DNA of 64,000 nt from NCBI GenBank assembly GCA_964006375.1, contig OZ023268.1, forward strand, positions 82,595,835 to 82,659,834, written 5' to 3'. A program made the position numbers and the translations under genes. Origin of the DNA: Tillus elongatus. Lineage: Eukaryota; Arthropoda; Insecta; Coleoptera; Cleridae. Positions 1 to 10,084 of the stretch are shown piece after piece (within the stretch, counting starts at the first letter, position 1; every line of letters starts with the position of its first letter). The notes below the pieces were generated by a model, which saw only the letters and a program-made list of their open reading frames with translations, had not been told where the DNA came from and searched no databases.

Positions 1-440
1 TCCAAAACGGTGCCACATTTCCTTCGACCTTGTCAAATGAGCATGCTTCTGATCAGCGTTCAAGCATTTCGGAATCCATTTTGCCGAAAGCTTTCTCATT
101 CCTAAATGATGTTGATCAATGTCAAACGCAGGTTATAGGAAATCTTTTGCTATACGTTTCACTACAGCTCGTCGCCTTCTAAGATCATTTCATGGACAGA
201 ATCAATATTTTCCTGGGTGATCACAGAACTTGGTTTTCCACAGCGGTGCTCATTTTTGAGATTTAAACGTTCTTTTTTAAATTCCGCAACCCAGTTTTCT
301 ATACCAGCATACAATGAACATTAATCACCTGGGATTTCTACTATATCAGCAAACATTTTTTTGCCTAGCAACCCTTTCAAAATTAAACACTGAATAACTG
401 ACAGAAACCCTTTTTTTAATGAAAATCTAGCTTTTCCTCA
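1..440 (-). pseudogene. mariner transposase remnant, N-terminal half
   Basis: Reverse-strand translation gives patches typical of the DNA-binding half of an irritans-like mariner transposase: VIQCLILKGLLGKKMFADI (first helix-turn-helix), ENWVAEFKKERLNLKNEHRC, GKPSSVITQENIDSVHEMIL and LGMRKLSAKWIPK, in that order. The frame is broken by stops and shifts. The catalytic half would lie to the left and is off the window. In a live element this protein binds the terminal repeats and cuts at TA sites. It is not functional here. Family assignment rests on remembered motif resemblance. Confidence 0.75.
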
Positions 441-1157
441 AGACATGCCGGTTTCAAAATTCATAGTTCCCTTACTATTCAACTTTTGAATGTGAAACTT
501 TGACCGGGTTTTCCTAAAACACAATAGTCGTTACCAAAGCAACTAAACTTAATTTTACTTACTGGAAACTTTCCAAGCTAACTAGATACCAATATACCCT
601 CGTACGTTTGGATAAACTGACTAAATAATATAGTGAACACTCAATGCACGGTATTAGTGTAAGAATTATTCAAAACGGAGAGCTTGCAGAATGCCACATC
701 TCCACCTAGTCATCAGATAATTAAATCACATTGCCATTCTTGTGAATATCTCTTAGTTCTTTCACTTGTATGTTAACACAATTTTTGGACGTTAAATGAC
801 AATTCATGGTGTTGGAACTCAACCAGCAATCATCGAGGTATGTCGCCCGGAAGTGCATTATTAATTTAAATGTTCGATATTTCGTAATAAAATACGTTAT
901 ATTAAATTCTAAAATTGATAAGTATGTGTAGTTTTAAGTATAAAAATTGATTTATTTAAACTCTACAGGCGGTGAAACTATACCCCCCATATAACAGCAA
1001 TGGTAATACATTTAAACTGTGAACCGGCGGGAAAGAAATTTCCTAACCACACTAATGTGGTCCATTGGTTAAGTTTAGAGATAGATAAAGTGTCATGCAT
1101 TCTGAAAAAGCTTTTCTTGATCCAGATGCACCTTCAAGTAGGTATATGGGTATTCTA
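441..1157. other. no recognisable feature
   Basis: AT-rich sequence. I see no coding motif, no copy of the repeats seen elsewhere in the window and no clear inverted repeat. Confidence 0.4.
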
Positions 1158-1353
1158 GTTTCTATGGGTAGAGACTAGAGACTGTGGTCAGTCCATCGAC
1201 ATCGTTCGTTCAACCGAAGCAGAGTACGGTCAAGTTATCATCACTGACCTTGGCACGACTTGTTTTATTTCTGCTGGGATGTGTCCTTCAACACCCAGAG
1301 CTTCTGGTTGTGCTTCTTACAGCTTCCACATCCAAGCGCCAAGCACGTCAGTC
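1158..1353 (+). CDS. possible terminal coding exon of an unknown protein
   Basis: An open stretch of about 65 codons ends in TAG at 1351-1353 and reads in part CGQSIDIVRSTEAEYGQVI, then ITDLGTTCFISAGMCPSTP and ASGCASYSFHIQAP. It has four cysteines, few rare residues and no resemblance to the transposon proteins around it. It has no ATG at the left end. Two candidate splice acceptors (TTCTAG at 1152-1157, GGGTAG at 1166-1171) precede it. An AATAAA poly(A) signal lies at 1471-1476, about 120 bases past the stop. These signs fit a last exon with a short 3' untranslated region. I do not recognise the protein. It could equally be a chance open frame or part of an unknown repeat. Confidence 0.3.
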
Positions 1354-1579
1354 GTTTAGAAATGAAATGAGTGCACTGCACCATCTAATTACTTTCTGCA
1401 TAGGGTGTGTTTACTGCCTAAGGCTAAGGTTTGGTTTGAGAAATGAAAATAAAAATATCCTTCATAGTTGAATAAATGATTGATTTAATTATAACACAGA
1501 GAAACGGGTGTTGAATTATTCTTATATATTTAAAACATTTACGAAACCTCCAGTGAGAAAAATATATGATTTTTTGGGT

Positions 1580-1732
<153 letters not shown>

Positions 1733-1809
1733 ATGCACAATCAACCAAGGGTTGCGGTGCTATCGGGGCGGCAAGGCCGCGGACGAGCCCTGAGGGAACA
1801 AAAAAAAAA
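1733..1809 (+). mobile_element. LINE A, 3'-terminal fragment with poly(A) tail
   Basis: About 66 bases match the extreme 3' end of LINE A (compare the reverse complement at 60070-60140), including the CGGACGAGCCCTGAGGGA terminus, followed by an A run. It is flanked on both sides by TACTACTACTAC (1721-1732 and 1810-1821). That is consistent with a 12-bp target-site duplication, although the microsatellite context makes the exact length ambiguous. It is a heavily 5'-truncated retrotransposition product. Confidence 0.85.

Positions 1810-1880
<71 letters not shown>
1810..1880. repeat. (TAC)n(TAA)n microsatellite
   Basis: Continuation of the same array on the other side of the LINE A insertion: TAC units, then TAA units. 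Confidence 0.95.
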
Positions 1881-2004
1881 GTGTGGTGCTGTAAAAAAAT
1901 TCCCAGTAGTAATAATGTGAAAGTGTGACGCTTATATCAAATAATAATTATTATTATTATTCTTTTTCAAATAAATACATTAATTCTGGATACAATTTGA
2001 TGAT

Positions 2005-2058
2005 AAAAGTCTGGATACAAGTGCGTTATGGTAGCGAATTTTCATAGAAATTATCTAG
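2005..2058 (-). mobile_element. HINE-like 3'-end fragment
   Basis: Contains AAGTGCGTTATGGTAGCGAA and TTTTCATAG, the reverse complement of the HINE 3' terminus. The hairpin's first arm is degraded (GGATACAAG in place of GGACGCAGCAAG). Confidence 0.7.
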
Positions 2059-2198
2059 GCATTTTTTATGAGAATTATATACAGGTTGGTAAAAAGTATG
2101 GAAAAGCAGTTGTATTTCTTGAGATATTTGTTATTCAAAACAAAATGTTTTAACAAAAGTTTTTCGACATATTTTTGCTACAAACTGGCGATATTCAA

Positions 2199-2310
2199 TG
2201 GCGGAGTTCACCAAGTGCCAACAGTTGAATAGTTTGGTCAAGAAATGTTGAAAAATGTCAGCAAATGTTGACACAACAATTCAACTGTTGGCGCCTGGTG
2301 AACTCTGCCA
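2199..2310. mobile_element. short palindromic MITE
   Basis: Two arms of about 30 bases (2199-2229 and 2280-2310) are near-perfect inverted complements: GGCGGAGTTCACCAAGTGCC on the left and its complement GGCGCCTGGTGAACTCTGCC on the right, with about 50 bases between. The unit is not related by eye to the other repeats in the window. Confidence 0.6.
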
Positions 2311-2854
2311 GCTTTTTCTATTGTAAACAGCATTTTTTATGTGGCACTTAACTTTCTTAAAAATCACCTCCTTCCCCTGAACTTCATTAATTAATTTCTA
2401 ATCAAGTTACCCGTTGAAAAAATGTGATAGTATTTGTAGCTGTCAATTGCAAATATTTTTTGTTGTCAGTTACCTGCAGTTGTTAATACTTTGGAGAGCT
2501 TCTCATCAGAAAATTATTCAGTAAGAATTATTATGACATAATTGAGCGAAAAGCCAAGGATTAAAATATTAATAAGGTTATGGGGATAGGAAACGTAGTT
2601 ATAAAGAAGTGTACATGCTTTTCTATGAAATGTATCCTAATCGGTCATAACTTAATGAAGTATATGTTTCTAAATTATTGAAAAGATTTAACGAAACTGG
2701 TAGTGTCAAAGAGAAACCAAGAACAGGGAGACCAAAAACGGCTGTAGCTGGTAATAATGCATTAGATGTACTGTTATCAGTTCATGAAACCCCTCATTTG
2801 TCTAAAAATGAAGTTTTAATTTAATTTCAACAACACACCACGAGAGCTTACAGC

Positions 2855-3457
2855 CTAAATACTATCGTACCGTGGGTGCGACAGGGAGGAAAGAGGCAAC
2901 TTGTTAATTCTGGACTTGAAGGTTTGGAGGTTCGGGGGAGAAGGAAAAACATGTGCCGGCAAGGAGTTCCACAACTTGGAAGTCCTCGGGACAAAAGAGC
3001 GGGCATAACAAGATGTTCTATGTCTGGTGACCTGGACAGTAAAAGAGTGCATTCGCTCTGTTCCCCTGGTAGATCTGTTGGGGGCAGCAGGTGGAGGAAC
3101 TATGGAAGAAAGCTCCTCTAAGCAATGCCCGTGCAGATATCTATAAAAGAGAGAGAGAGAGAGGTCACCAACGGCACGTCGGTGGGCAACGGATGGCAGC
3201 CTTTGGGTAAGGGTAGGGTCACCGATGAGATGCATAGCTCTCTTTTGAATGGAGTCCAGGATAGCGAGTGTAGAAGCGGCAGCAGCACCCCAGATGTGGG
3301 AGCAGTATTCGCGGTTTGGTCTTATTTGTAAAGTATATAAAGTATAGAGATTAGCTGGTGAAAAATATTTGCGAGCCCGGAAGAGGAAACCTAATTTCTT
3401 AGCAGCCGCTTCTGCAATTGATGTGACATGTTGGTGCCAATTGAGATTTCGATCCAC
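2855..3457 (-). pseudogene. LINE B reverse transcriptase thumb and C-terminal domain
   Basis: 200 codons from the first Met after the TGA at 3608; the frame is continuous from 3607. It carries VDRNLNWHQHVTSIAEAAAK (the block after YADD), KLGFLFRARKYFSPANLYTL, RPNREYCSHIWGAA and LDSIQKRAMHLIGD, then a C-terminal TSKLWNSLP motif typical of jockey/CR1-like LINEs. The stop lies at 2855. An (AG)n run at about 3148-3163 falls inside the coding region. Confidence 0.85.
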
Positions 3458-3607
3458 AAAGATGCCAACAAGTGAAAAGGACTCATTACTTTGAATAACT
3501 TGGTTGTTTATTGTGATGGGTCTAGGGCTGGTGTATCTCTTATGAGAAAGAAAGCAAGACTGTGATTTGGTGGGGTTGAATTGTACAAGATTTCTACTTC
3601 CCCAGTC

Positions 3608-4264
3608 TCATATTTTTTGGAGATCCGCGGAGATAGAACCCTCCAGGAGTCTGCGATCCTCATCTAATTGGTCTAAAGAGACAGGCTTAGAATATTGTAT
3701 ATTGGAGTGGAGGGTGCTGTCGTCCGCGTAACTGTGAACTGGGTTGGATGTGCTAGAGAGGAGGTCATTGATGGGGAGAAGAAACAAAGTAGGGGCTAAA
3801 GCTGAACCTCGAGGAACTCCTGCATTAATTGGATACAGTTTAGAGGAATGGCCATCCACGACAACAGAAATGCTCCGGTTGGAGAGGAAATTTGCTGTCC
3901 ACGTACAGAGTTTTGGTGGTAGGCCATAGGCCGGTAGTTTATTAAGCAGCGCTGCGTGCCAGACCTGGTCGAATGCTTTGGATATGTCTAGAGTGACAAT
4001 CTGGGATTCACCGTGTAGTTCCATAGACTTGTTCCAAGAATGGGTGACAAAGGAAAGAAGGTCGGCAGTTGATTTGCGCTGACGGAATCCATACTGCCTG
4101 TCGTGGATTAGACTGTGTTTTTCAAGAAATTTTAGTAATTCGGTTTTTATATACTTTTCCATCACTTTAGAGATGACTGAAAGGAGAGAAATAGGCCTGT
4201 AGTTGCTAGGAAGCGCTTTCGATCCTTTCTTGGGGACGGGTTGTACTCGACCAGTTTTCCCCAT
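3608..4264 (-). pseudogene. LINE B reverse transcriptase, central part
   Basis: 218 codons with RT blocks in order: KKGSKALPSNYRPISLLSV, YGFRQRKSTADLL, IVTLDISKAFDQVWHAALL (first catalytic Asp), GVPRGSALAPTLFLLPIND and VHSYADDSTLHSN (catalytic YADD). The frame joins the endonuclease through a shift near 4262. It ends at a TGA at 3608-3610, after which the same frame stays open into the downstream part, so one nonsense change separates the two. Synthesises cDNA from the element RNA at the nicked target in live relatives. Confidence 0.85.
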
Positions 4265-5780
4265 TACTAGGGAATATGCCTCTATTGTAAGATGTCTGAA
4301 ACAGACGAGTCAGGACATGAGCAAGTTCTGGTGCGCATTTTTTGAGAACAATTGCTGGGATCTCGTCAAGGCCAGAGGCTTTCCTGGTATTAAGAGAGGA
4401 GAGCATCTTTCGTACCTTTCTAGTTTTGAAAATGATATCCGTCATTTTATGCGCGACATTGGGGACTGTTGGTGGTTGAACATTCGGAGGTGGGTTGGGA
4501 GTAGAATTGCCGGCGAACAACGAGGCAAAAAGTTCAGCCTTGCCCAGGGCGGTAGAAACAATTTCATCCCCTGAGACAAGAGGTGGGAACGTGCTCTTGC
4601 AGAAATTATTTCCAATAGATTTAGCAAGAGTCCAGAAGGGTTTGCTGCCGCTGGAGCTTAAGAGGACTTTGTTTTTGATGTGGTTATTAAACGAGTTTTT
4701 TGTCTCAGAAAGAATGCAGACATAGCGGTTTCTTGCGTCGTTAAATGCTTGACGGTTTTCTTGACTGGGATTGTGTAGAAGCTTTTTGTGCGCTTTGACC
4801 TTTTCAAGTCTGGCCTTGTCACAGGATTTAGAAAACCAGGGCTTTTGAGTGGCTGCAGAGGTTTTCTGTGTACGTGGAATAAATAATTCCATGCCAGCTT
4901 GGATAATTTTGGTGACGTTTTGTGAGATATCAGAGGGGTCAGGATGAGAGAAGCAGACAGACGCCCATGGAAATGAGGAAAAGTAATCTCGCATTTCGTC
5001 CCAGTTCGCAGAGTTGTAATGCCAAACAATACGTGGGTGTGATGACTGTGTGACCTCGGATTGCATTACGCAGGAAGCAGTGACCACGCCGTGGTCTGAG
5101 CGACCAAAGGGGGCGGTGACTGATATCTTATAGCATTCAGGTTTTGCAGTAAGAAGGAGATTTAAGGGATTTGAGCTGTGTGTTGGGATGCGAGGAAAGT
5201 AAGTAGGTTGCTGAACCATATTGGCTAAAGAATTGCTGACTGCAAAAGCCTCCGCTGCTCTTCCTTGTGGATCGGTTTTTGAAGATCCTAGCCATTCCTT
5301 ATTATGGACATTGAAGTCACCAAGAATAGTGACCTCGGAGGAAGGATATTCAGAAATCAGATGGTCGGTTTTTTCAGAAAGGTAGTCAAAAAGCTGGACA
5401 AAGTTGTTGTCAGAAGGTGACCGGTAAATGCAACAGATGAATTTAGTTGCAGCCCTGAGAGGGAGTTTTATCCATAGTATGTCTTTTCTTTCAGCTTCTA
5501 AATTTGGGAGTGTGGTGCAGGGTAGATTGCTACGGACGTACGCGCACACGCCTCCATGCAATCTAAAAGAAGTAAGGAGCTCATACCCCGGGAAGTTAAG
5601 GTGGAGTTGGGGCCTATTAGCCTGGAGGAAATGGTGGACAGGGTTCAGGTTAGAATTTAGGCCACATATATTCGAGAAGGATATTGTAAATCTCGCCCCC
5701 TGTACACCCCTCTCCCGGAGATCCGAATGGAGGGGTATTTTGCCTCCGGAATCTTTTGTACAAGGAGGAGCCATCATCAT
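4206..5780 (-). pseudogene. LINE B endonuclease and linker region
   Basis: 524 codons. An apurinic-type endonuclease fold is recognisable: SNICGLNSNLNPVHHFL (first strand), GVCAYVRSNL, ICCIYRSPSDNN, VTILGDFNVHNKEWLGSS and GRSDHGVV (catalytic Ser-Asp-His). The segment that should carry the catalytic Glu (SETQ/ETW-type motif) between residues about 50 and 60 appears deleted, because LQANRPQLHLN runs straight into FPGYELL. That would abolish nicking. The linker and the start of the RT fingers follow. The frame shifts into the RT frame near 4262. The Met at 5780 is only the first ATG; the native start is uncertain. Confidence 0.85.
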
Positions 5781-6206
5781 TTTTGTTTATAAGGGAAACT
5801 GACTCATACACCAGAACCGGAAACGTCCGTTGGTACTTCACCGGCTCCTTGTTGCAAGGGGTGGTACCTCCTCGGGCGTGAAAAAAATCCTTTACTATCA
5901 CGTAAAGGAAAATTCCACTACCACTTACCATATTGCAAGTATACCACACCAGCCAACTATTAAAGAGCTCACGAGCTTTGGAACTTGCTGTTGTTGTTAC
6001 ATTACACAATGTTTTACAAAAATCTGTGATGAATTTGCTAAAAAAACAAAAATTTCACCCGCACAAAGTACAGCTGATACAAGAACTTACAGCCGGCGAT
6101 TTTGAGAGGCATGCAGAATTTTGTAATATATTCCACTCTCTCTCTTAAGTTGGCATCTCTTTTAGTCAAATTATTTTTCTGGAAACAGCGCTCCCCATTA
6201 GAATTT

Positions 6207-6574
6207 CACTCTATAAGTCGAACTCTCTTTAATCTGAATAAAAAACCATCCCCCGATCTTAAAATACGTATAAAAGTATTCCCTCCAAGTCGAACAATGT
6301 GCTGAAACCTCACCGCCTTCTTGTAACTGTAAACAACCTAGTAGCTAATGTCGCGTCATGAACGATACACTCAAAGAGGTTTGTAGGGTCCCTTACAACC
6401 TCTTTGGATACACTATTCGAACTTACCTGGATATTATGTGAATCGTTACAATGTACTTTCATTACATCTACAATTTATGTATGTATTATATTCATCTCGC
6501 TTTAAATTTGAACTCTCTTTAACGCAAACAGCTCAAGTGGGCAGATGGGAATTCGACTTAGAGAGAGTTGACTT
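6207..6574. mobile_element. candidate Tigger/pogo-like MITE
   Basis: Imperfect inverted ends: CTCTATAAGTCGAACTCTC at the left and the complement of CTCTCTAAGTCGAATTCCC at the right. A further AACTCTCTTTAA repeat lies inside each end (6230s and 6510s). The stretch has no coding and interrupts the DD41D transposase. End sequences of this style are common for Tigger-like elements; no transposase is present to confirm. Confidence 0.4.
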
Positions 6575-7390
6575 ATTATGATAGGCCAATTTAATCAAAA
6601 ACCGGACTTTGGTAGAAACCTTCTTTTCTCATATGAAGCTATTTTTAAACTGGATGGATTTGTTAATAAATAAAATTATGGTTATTGGTCTCAGCAAAAT
6701 TCACACAGGATGTTGGAGGCTCAAACCCAGCGATCACAAAAAATAATGTATGGGTAGGTATACTAGACAGCAGTATTATTGGGCCCTTCTCTTTATTGGG
6801 AGAAATCTAACATCTGCAAAATATTTAAATTTATTAAAAGAATAAATTATATCCGCTGCGGTTGCAGTGCACCCAATTAATGAACTTTGGTTCCAGCAAG
6901 ATGTAGCTCCCAGTCATTTTGGGTGACGCGTGCGGCAATATTTGGATGAAGTTTTCCTTTAAAAAAATGGATTGAGCGCGGTGGTGCTCTTGAATAGCAT
7001 GCTCACTCTCTTGATTTGACGTCATGTGATATTTTCTTTAGGGTCGCTTGAAGAATGCTGTTTACAAAGACATGCCATTAAATCAGGAAGACCTGAAAGC
7101 TAGAATTATTGGCGAAACAAGACGGCCTGTGCACTCCAGCTTAATGAATGTAACATCTTATATATTATTCCTCGTATTATTCTAACAGTGTAACCATTAT
7201 TATATACTATCTGCTTGATTACTAAAATTTCTTTGCCAAAATTGGATTCAGACGTAGGTATTGAAAATACACGATGGATCAGTGAATGGTAGACTGAGGC
7301 GAGGCGGTTTTTGTGAAAAACGACAACAACAATCGACAAATCCTTATAATTCGTCTTGATTTAATAAATTACAACTCGATTTCAATTTAT

Positions 7391-7720
7391 AAAATTCGGG
7401 ACGCAGCAAGTGCGTTATAGTAGTGAATTTTCATAAGAATTCTACATTATTAGTACGGCATATTACTAAAATTATTACTTTAAATTTAAACAAACCCTGA
7501 AGGTTTTAGAGTTCCTAATATGCGCTCACTAGAAAAAAAATTCCGCTCATTTGAAGAATTTTTCGAAAGTTGTGTTACCATCGATACCTCTCTATTATCA
7601 TAAAAATATTTCTGGCACTTTTTGTAAAAAATGCCCAAAACTTATTTTTTTTTATGAAGCTAGAAAATTAAAATTTGGTATATCTAGGTACAGAAAGTCT
7701 CTTTAAAAGAAACTTATTAC
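7391..7720 (-). mobile_element. HINE-like 3' half
   Basis: Begins with TTCGGGACGCAGCAAGTGCG (3' hairpin, reverse strand) and TAGTGAATTTTCAT, then degraded block B sequence (AAAATTTGGTATATCTAGG). The truncated gypsy gag starts at its right edge. A block A and TA array in the same orientation lie beyond the gypsy LTR at 10000-10225, so the gypsy copy may sit inside this HINE. Confidence 0.75.
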
Positions 7721-8309
7721 AAATTTCGCCTGTGTCGACGACCATCTGGGTCTTATTACCGCTTATGTATCTATTTACGATGAGAGCGCTGCCAGAATCG
7801 CTAACCTGAGAAATGGTTACCAGCCTTAGCTTCACTTTCTCCCTTGCGCGTGACCTTAGAGCCCAACATTCGCCCCTTATATGTCCCACCTTGCCGCTGT
7901 TCCAGCAGCGCAAGGGATTTGCACGGTGAGCTTTTATTGGGTGTCCATGAGACGTCGGCCTTATTTGTTCTGCTATTTTCTCCAGTAGCTGCATGATCTT
8001 GGATGCATCTGTTTTATTTTCTTCTTGGACTTGGAGACTGCGAACTTTCACATGACTTTCTGACGCTTGCTTTACCGCTTCAAACTCCAAGGAATGTGCC
8101 AAAGCATCGTTCAAATTTTTGTGTCTCGCCATCCTCAGCGCCTGTTGCGTGTCGGTATCTCTAATGCCGTCGATGAAGGTTTGCAGCGACAGCTGGTTTA
8201 AAAACTCCATCGGAGCTATGGGGTAGGCTAATCGTGTCAGTCTGACAACGTCGGCGTGGACATGTTGGAGACTTTCGCCCGATTTCTGACAACGATTTTT
8301 CAACTGCAA
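7668..8309 (-). pseudogene. gag: Ty3/gypsy gag, capsid-nucleocapsid and start of protease
   Basis: 213 codons. The capsid C-terminus (FLNQLSLQTFIDGIRDTDTQ, QALRMARHKNLNDALAHSLE) is followed by one zinc knuckle, CWNSGKVGHIRGEC. The expected spacing is C-x2-C-x4-H-x4-C, but the second Cys is Ser, so the knuckle is damaged. A protease-like SGNKTQMVVDTGE follows (active-site DTG seen). The rest of pol is absent; the sequence breaks off at about 7720 against HINE sequence. Gag would coat the retroelement RNA. The frame is separated from the upstream gag piece by a short gap. Confidence 0.8.
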
Positions 8310-8330
8310 CCGATACAGTTTCTGTAAATG

Positions 8331-8660
8331 TTAGTCGCCAAACCTCATCTCTAATTGATGTTTAATGCTGTCAAAACTCAACGGTTCTTCCCTGGGAATA
8401 CCGTGAAGCACGTCGAGGGCATCTCCGCTGAGAGCTACTATTAACGAGGTCGCTTTCTCTCTCTCTCGCCCCAACGATTTGCTGTAGCAGCGGTTTCGAA
8501 TTGGCGTAGATAAATACCACATGGGACTGAGCCATCAAATGTGGGGATCTTAATTCTTACGACCGGGCTATCTTCGAGTCTTGGCTAGGGTATCACACCT
8601 CTTTTCTAGTGTTGGCTTTTTCTTCTTCTTGAATACTCGTTAGCTTGTCATGTACATCGT
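8331..8660 (-). pseudogene. gag: Ty3/gypsy gag, matrix-capsid part
   Basis: Carries the gypsy gag signature VRIKIPTFDGSVPCGIYLRQ then FETAATANRWG (frame-shifted near 8510) and SLIVALSGDALDVLHGIP, SFDSIKHQLEMRFGD. It lies between the N-terminal coiled-coil part (8868-9456) and the capsid-nucleocapsid part. A LINE A insertion at 8673-8855 separates it from the N-terminus. Confidence 0.75.
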
Positions 8661-8672
8661 AGCTGATGCCCC

Positions 8673-8855
8673 CTTTTTTTTTGTTCCCTCAGGGCTCGTC
8701 CGCGGCCTTGCCGCCCCGATAGCACCGCAACCCTTGGTTGATTGTGCATACCCTTGGTCTTACTCCACCCATTCCAAGATCACTGTGCCTTGAACTAGTC
8801 TGCACAGCGATTGGTAGGGTGAAGTTTTATATTGCTCTGTCTCCGGTCTAGAGTG
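8673..8855 (-). mobile_element. LINE A, 5'-truncated 3' end inside gypsy gag
   Basis: A T run (the poly(A) tail read in reverse), then CCCTCAGGGCTCGTCCGCGG and about 160 bases of LINE A 3' sequence closely matching 60070-60245. It is flanked by AGCTGATGCCCC at 8661-8672 and 8856-8867, a clear 12-bp target-site duplication. Reading across the two duplicates restores the gag frame, so insertion followed gypsy integration. Confidence 0.95.
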
Positions 8856-8867
8856 AGCTGATGCCCC

Positions 8868-9456
8868 TTACTCGACAGTCTACTTGTTGGAAGATGTCGT
8901 CTTTTATCTGCTTCATACGTTCGTCTACACACGAAGTAATGTTCTCAATTCTGCTGTCTTGTTCTTGCAGAATTTTCTTTGTTTCGTCATCTCTTTTTCT
9001 CATTTGTTCTTTGGATTCTTCGTCTCTTTTTCTGGCATCTTCATCTCTTTTTCTCATTTGCTCTTTGACTTCTTCGTCTCCTTTTCTCAGTTCCTCTCTT
9101 ATCTCTCGGTTTCCTTTTCTCATTTCGTCTTTAGCTTCTTCGTCTCTTTTTCTAGCTTCTTCATCTCTCTTTCTGGTTTCTTTAGCTTCTTCATCTCTTT
9201 TTCTCATTTCCTCTCTTGTCTCTTCGTCTATTTTTCTCATTTCTTCTTTGGTTTCTTCGTCTCTTTTTCTGGCCTCTTTATCTCCTTTTCTCATTTCTTC
9301 TTTGGCTTCTTCATCTCCTTTTCTGACTTCTTCATCTCCTTTTCTCATTTCTTCTTTGGCTCCTTCATCTCTTTTTCTGGATTCTTCTTTCATTTCTTTA
9401 ATCAATTCTAATAGCTGGGCGTCCATTTTGGCTGTTGCGCTACGTGTCTTAGGCAT
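8868..9456 (-). CDS. gag: Ty3/gypsy gag N-terminal domain with 11-residue charged repeats
   Basis: Open from ATG at 9456 (MPKTRSATAKMDAQLLELIK, a common gypsy gag start). From about residue 25 to 155 it is built of degenerate 11-residue units such as RKRDEEAKEEM and RKGDEEVKEQM, ending in KKILQEQDSRIENITSCVDE. The region is almost only K, R, E, D plus Met and Ala, so it should form a long charged helix or coiled coil. The unit corresponds to a 33-bp minisatellite in the DNA (about 8990-9400). The LINE A insertion cuts the frame at 8856. Confidence 0.8.
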
Positions 9457-9602
9457 AGACGAACTTAAAGCTGGTAAACAGTTTATTGTTTCAAGAACAC
9501 ACCCAGTTATGACTTACCGCTGACACTGATCTTCCAGAGATTCTAGAAATTTTCACGTTGTTCAACGAATATTCTGGATAATATTTCTGCTAGCAGCTTG
9601 AA

Positions 9603-9620
9603 AATCCCACTTCTGACACC
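9603..9620 (-). promoter_or_regulatory. gypsy primer binding site, tRNA-Leu type
   Basis: Reverse strand TGGTGTCAGAAGTGGGAT. This is complementary to the 3' end of animal tRNA-Leu including its CCA tail, as I recall that tRNA. It lies just inside the LTR end (9622), as expected for first-strand primer annealing. Confidence 0.75.
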
Positions 9621-9621
9621 A

Positions 9622-9996
9622 ATTGTTACGTTCTACGGGTTTCTGGATTTGTTGATTAACAAAAAAACAGCTTTCCAAACTACTAATTTATTATTACCAA
9701 CTATTTTCCAACACCAGTGTCAACTAAAATATTTCTCTTCTCTATTAATAAATGTCCATGGAACTATATTCCACTATCACCTTCTATTATCGCTCCTTTT
9801 ACACCAACACTTACTGTGGACTAGCTTAATACTCTATTATCACTTCTTTTACACCACACTACTCAATACTGAACTAACTTACTCTGCGCACCGCTCGTCT
9901 ATTTATACTGTCTATAGAGATTCTAGACGTTCTACAGTATTCTACACCTGTCACTTCTGGTCTATTCTAGAAATGTCATTCCAGAGTGTTCGCTGT

Positions 9997-9999
<3 letters not shown>
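9622..9999 (-). mobile_element. gypsy 5' LTR
   Basis: Reverse-strand LTR ending in CGTAACA next to the primer site. It holds a TATAAATA box (9900-9907) with a GC-rich start region downstream, an AATAAA-type poly(A) signal near 9690, and two similar internal repeats (around 9785 and 9835). Its outer end abuts a (TA)n array. I could not see a clean TG start, so the outer border is approximate. The 3' LTR is missing. Confidence 0.6.
9900..9907 (-). promoter_or_regulatory. LTR TATA box
   Basis: TATAAATA on the reverse strand, about 280 bases before the primer binding site in transcription direction. Confidence 0.6.

Positions 10000-10084
<85 letters not shown>

Larger units (their letters stand above)
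2845..5985 (-). mobile_element. LINE B, nearly complete jockey-superfamily non-LTR retrotransposon
   Basis: A reverse-strand LINE with endonuclease and reverse transcriptase coding from 5780 down to 2855 and about 200 bases of 5' leader above that. It interrupts a plus-strand DD41D transposase. A near-repeat at the borders (CACGAGAGCTT near 2840, CACGAGCTTT near 5970) may be the target-site duplication, but it is imperfect. Only a few lesions are visible in nearly 1,000 codons, so it is younger than the gene it hit. Confidence 0.8.
2590..7175 (+). pseudogene. DD41D mariner-type (ITm) transposase, split by a LINE and a MITE
   Basis: Three separated pieces read in order on the plus strand. Piece 1 (about 2596-2835) is a helix-turn-helix region (VSKLLKRFNETGSVKEKPRT, GRPKTAV, ETPHLSKNEVLI). 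Piece 2 (about 5960-6150) is NLLKKQKFHPHKVQLIQELT then GDFERHAEFCN. Piece 3 (about 6745-7170) is NNVWVGILDSSIIGPF, then a degraded LWFQQDxAPSHF, a degraded SLDLxxCDxFF and GRLKNAVYKDMPLNQEDLKA. This is the usual order of the abundant insect transposases with a DUF4817-type N-terminus. LINE B (2845-5985) separates pieces 1 and 2, and a Tigger-like MITE (6207-6574) lies between pieces 2 and 3. Many stops and shifts are present, so it is dead. Confidence 0.75.

Noticed and set aside
8861..9523. Plus-strand Ser/Phe-rich 220-codon frame
   Set aside because: Antisense shadow of the gag repeat region; the minus frame has the gag start and composition.
10000..10081. Open frames of alternating Tyr-Ile over all (TA)n arrays
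   Set aside because: A TA repeat reads YIYI in every frame and strand; not genes.
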